From the NCBI RefSeq assembly GCF_039525035.1, contig NZ_BAAAHE010000038.1, forward strand, positions 42,398-106,397: a DNA stretch of 64,000 nt, given 5' to 3'. Below, piece by piece: positions 62,971-64,000 of the stretch (its first letter is position 1; the number at the start of each line of letters is the position of its first letter). The notes beneath the pieces are model-generated. The model searched no databases. It was not told where the DNA came from and saw only the letters and a program-made list of their open reading frames with translations. The position numbers and the translations under genes were made by a program. The DNA is from Sporichthya brevicatena. Lineage in GTDB: Bacteria; Actinomycetota; Actinomycetes; Sporichthyales; Sporichthyaceae.

Positions 62971-63969
62971 GTGTCCAACAGCCTGGGGCTGGATCTCGAC
63001 CGGGTCGCCCCTGACCTGGTCGAGGACCTCCGTGCCGGCATGGACGCCGTCGAGGCCGCCCTCCGGGACGCGGTGAAGGGGGACTACCCCTTCGTCACCG
63101 AGACCTCGCGGCACCTCGTCGACGCGGGCGGCAAGCGGTTCCGGCCCCTGGTCGTGCTGCTGGCCGCCCAGTTCGGCGACCCGCACGCGGCGGGGATCGT
63201 CCCGTCGGCCGTCGTCTGCGAGCTGACCCACCTCGGGACGCTGTACCACGACGACGTCATGGACGAGGCGTCCATGCGGCGCGGGGCCGAGAGCGCGAAC
63301 TCCCGCTGGGGGAACACGGTCGCGATCCTCACCGGCGACTTCCTGTTCGCCCGCGCCTCCGACCTGCTGGCGGACCTCGGTCCCGAGTGCGTCCGGATCC
63401 AGGCGCGGTGCTTCGAGCGCCTGTGCACCGGGCAGATCCGTGAGACCGTCGGCCCGGGCGAGAACGACGACCCGATGCAGCACTACCTCTCGGTCGTCGC
63501 GGACAAGACGGCGTCCCTGATCGCCACCTGCGCCCGGTTCGGCTCGCTGTTGGCGGGGGCCCCGGAGCACATCGTCGACGAGCTCACCCGCTTCGGCGAG
63601 CGCATCGGTGTCGCGTTCCAGCTCTCCGACGACCTGCTCGACATCACCTCGGAGTCCGAGGAGTCCGGCAAGACTCCGGGCACCGACCTCCGCGAGGGCG
63701 TCCCGACCCTGCCGATGCTCCACGTCCTCGCGTCCGACGACCCCGCCGACGCCCGGCTGCAGGAGCTCCTCCGCTCGGACCTCACCGACGACGCCCTCCA
63801 CGCCGAGGCTCTGACGTTGCTCCGCGCCAACCCCGCGATGGACCGCGCCCGCCAGGACCTCCAGCGCTGGGCCGACGACGCCCGCGCCACCCTCGCCCCC
63901 CTGCCCCCCGGCCCCGCCCGGGAGCTCCTCGAGTACCTCTGCGACGTCGTCGTCTCCCGCACCGGCTGA
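62971..63969 (+). CDS. All-trans polyprenyl diphosphate synthase
   Basis: A 332-residue prenyltransferase that condenses isopentenyl diphosphate onto an allylic diphosphate, here probably making the menaquinone side chain. First Asp-rich motif is LYHDDVMD with DDxxD; the second is FQLSDDLLDITSE. GGKRFRPLVVLLA is the conserved diphosphate-binding element. GTG 62971 has GGAAGAAGG before it. Its place right after nuo and the MenJ-like gene supports the menaquinone role; M. tuberculosis grcC1 (Rv0562) lies beside menJ in the same way. Chain length cannot be read with confidence. The last 31 bases of the window after it hold nothing I can support. Confidence 0.95.
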   Translation: MSNSLGLDLDRVAPDLVEDLRAGMDAVEAALRDAVKGDYPFVTETSRHLVDAGGKRFRPLVVLLAAQFGDPHAAGIVPSAVVCELTHLGTLYHDDVMDEASMRRGAESANSRWGNTVAILTGDFLFARASDLLADLGPECVRIQARCFERLCTGQIRETVGPGENDDPMQHYLSVVADKTASLIATCARFGSLLAGAPEHIVDELTRFGERIGVAFQLSDDLLDITSESEESGKTPGTDLREGVPTLPMLHVLASDDPADARLQELLRSDLTDDALHAEALTLLRANPAMDRARQDLQRWADDARATLAPLPPGPARELLEYLCDVVVSRTG

Positions 63970-64000
63970 CGCCCCGCCCCGCCCGCCCCCACCCGCCCCG

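Noticed and set aside
61096..63801. Minus-strand open frame of 901 codons opposite nuoM-nuoN-prenyl synthase
   Set aside because: The plus-strand genes are certain; the antisense product is low-complexity Arg/Gln/Asp/Glu sequence with no domain.
1..64000. CRISPR arrays, insertion sequences, prophage, tRNA or rRNA genes
   Set aside because: No spaced direct-repeat array, transposase-like or phage-like product was seen. Gaps are all under 300 bases and none reads as a tRNA to me; a tRNAscan run would settle this.

Overview
The window is chromosomal DNA from a high-GC actinomycete (Actinomycetota). Evidence is the strong GC bias, frequent GTG/TTG starts, ATGA/GTGA start-stop overlaps, a full 14-gene nuo operon, menaquinone genes, an F420-type LLM oxidoreductase, a mycofactocin-type SDR and a DosS/DosR-like hypoxia sensor pair. 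I cannot name the species. I see no rRNA, tRNA, CRISPR array, transposase or phage gene, and no gene-free stretch exceeds 300 bases.

Layout. (1) 1-11.7 kb is a low-oxygen/dormancy block: a cut-off cydA, a frameshifted DUF4389 membrane protein, four universal stress protein genes (one frameshifted), an Rv2004c-like APH/ATPase, a DosS/DosT-like haem GAF histidine kinase, a DosR-like regulator and a SulP transporter. Four 14-base DosR-box-like sites with one shared pattern lie in its intergenic gaps. (2) 11.7-13.5 kb: an Aer-like PAS protein coupled to a soluble chemoreceptor. (3) 13.5-18.3 kb: phosphoketolase and acetate kinase (acetyl-phosphate to acetate plus ATP), then a CoA-transferase. (4) 18.3-24.4 kb: aldehyde dehydrogenase, DUF2889 protein, LLM oxidoreductase, mycofactocin-type SDR, TetR and a GAF-LuxR regulator, probably a catabolic module for an unknown alcohol, aldehyde or acyl substrate. 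(5) 24.6-31.4 kb: exported oxidases, namely a copper-radical (AA5/GlxA-like) oxidase, a GMC oxidoreductase and its Tat-exported partner, flanked by two related exported proteins of no family I recognise. (6) 31.4-37 kb: acyl-CoA ligase, a membrane protein with orphan cytochrome oxidase III- and IV-like subunits, a PEP-utiliser mobile-domain protein, and an Asp/Arg-rich secreted protein. (7) 37.1-45.9 kb: FprA, two TetR genes overlapping an isochorismate synthase, menG/ubiE, a PucR-type regulator, a desaturase-reductase-ferredoxin fusion and a RibD/DHFR-like protein. (8) 45.9-64 kb: a menaquinone-reductase-like flavoprotein preceded by a near-perfect Rex operator, nuoABCDEFGHIJKLMN, and a polyprenyl diphosphate synthase.

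Much of the window serves one theme, respiration and its adjustment to oxygen and redox state. Menaquinone synthesis (isochorismate synthase, MenG, MenJ-like reductase, polyprenyl synthase) supplies the quinone that NDH-1 reduces and cytochrome bd oxidises. Rex would tune nuo to NADH, and the DosS/DosR-like pair would tune the bd/stress block to gas or redox signals.

Most notable observations: the DosR-like box family, including one in a convergent gap that could drive a small RNA; the Rex box before menJ-nuo; paired 27-base palindromes at two convergent gene junctions 30 kb apart; a repeated exported domain next to the copper-radical oxidase; the self-sufficient desaturase fusion behind a TTATCC operator; and two genes each apparently missing one base.
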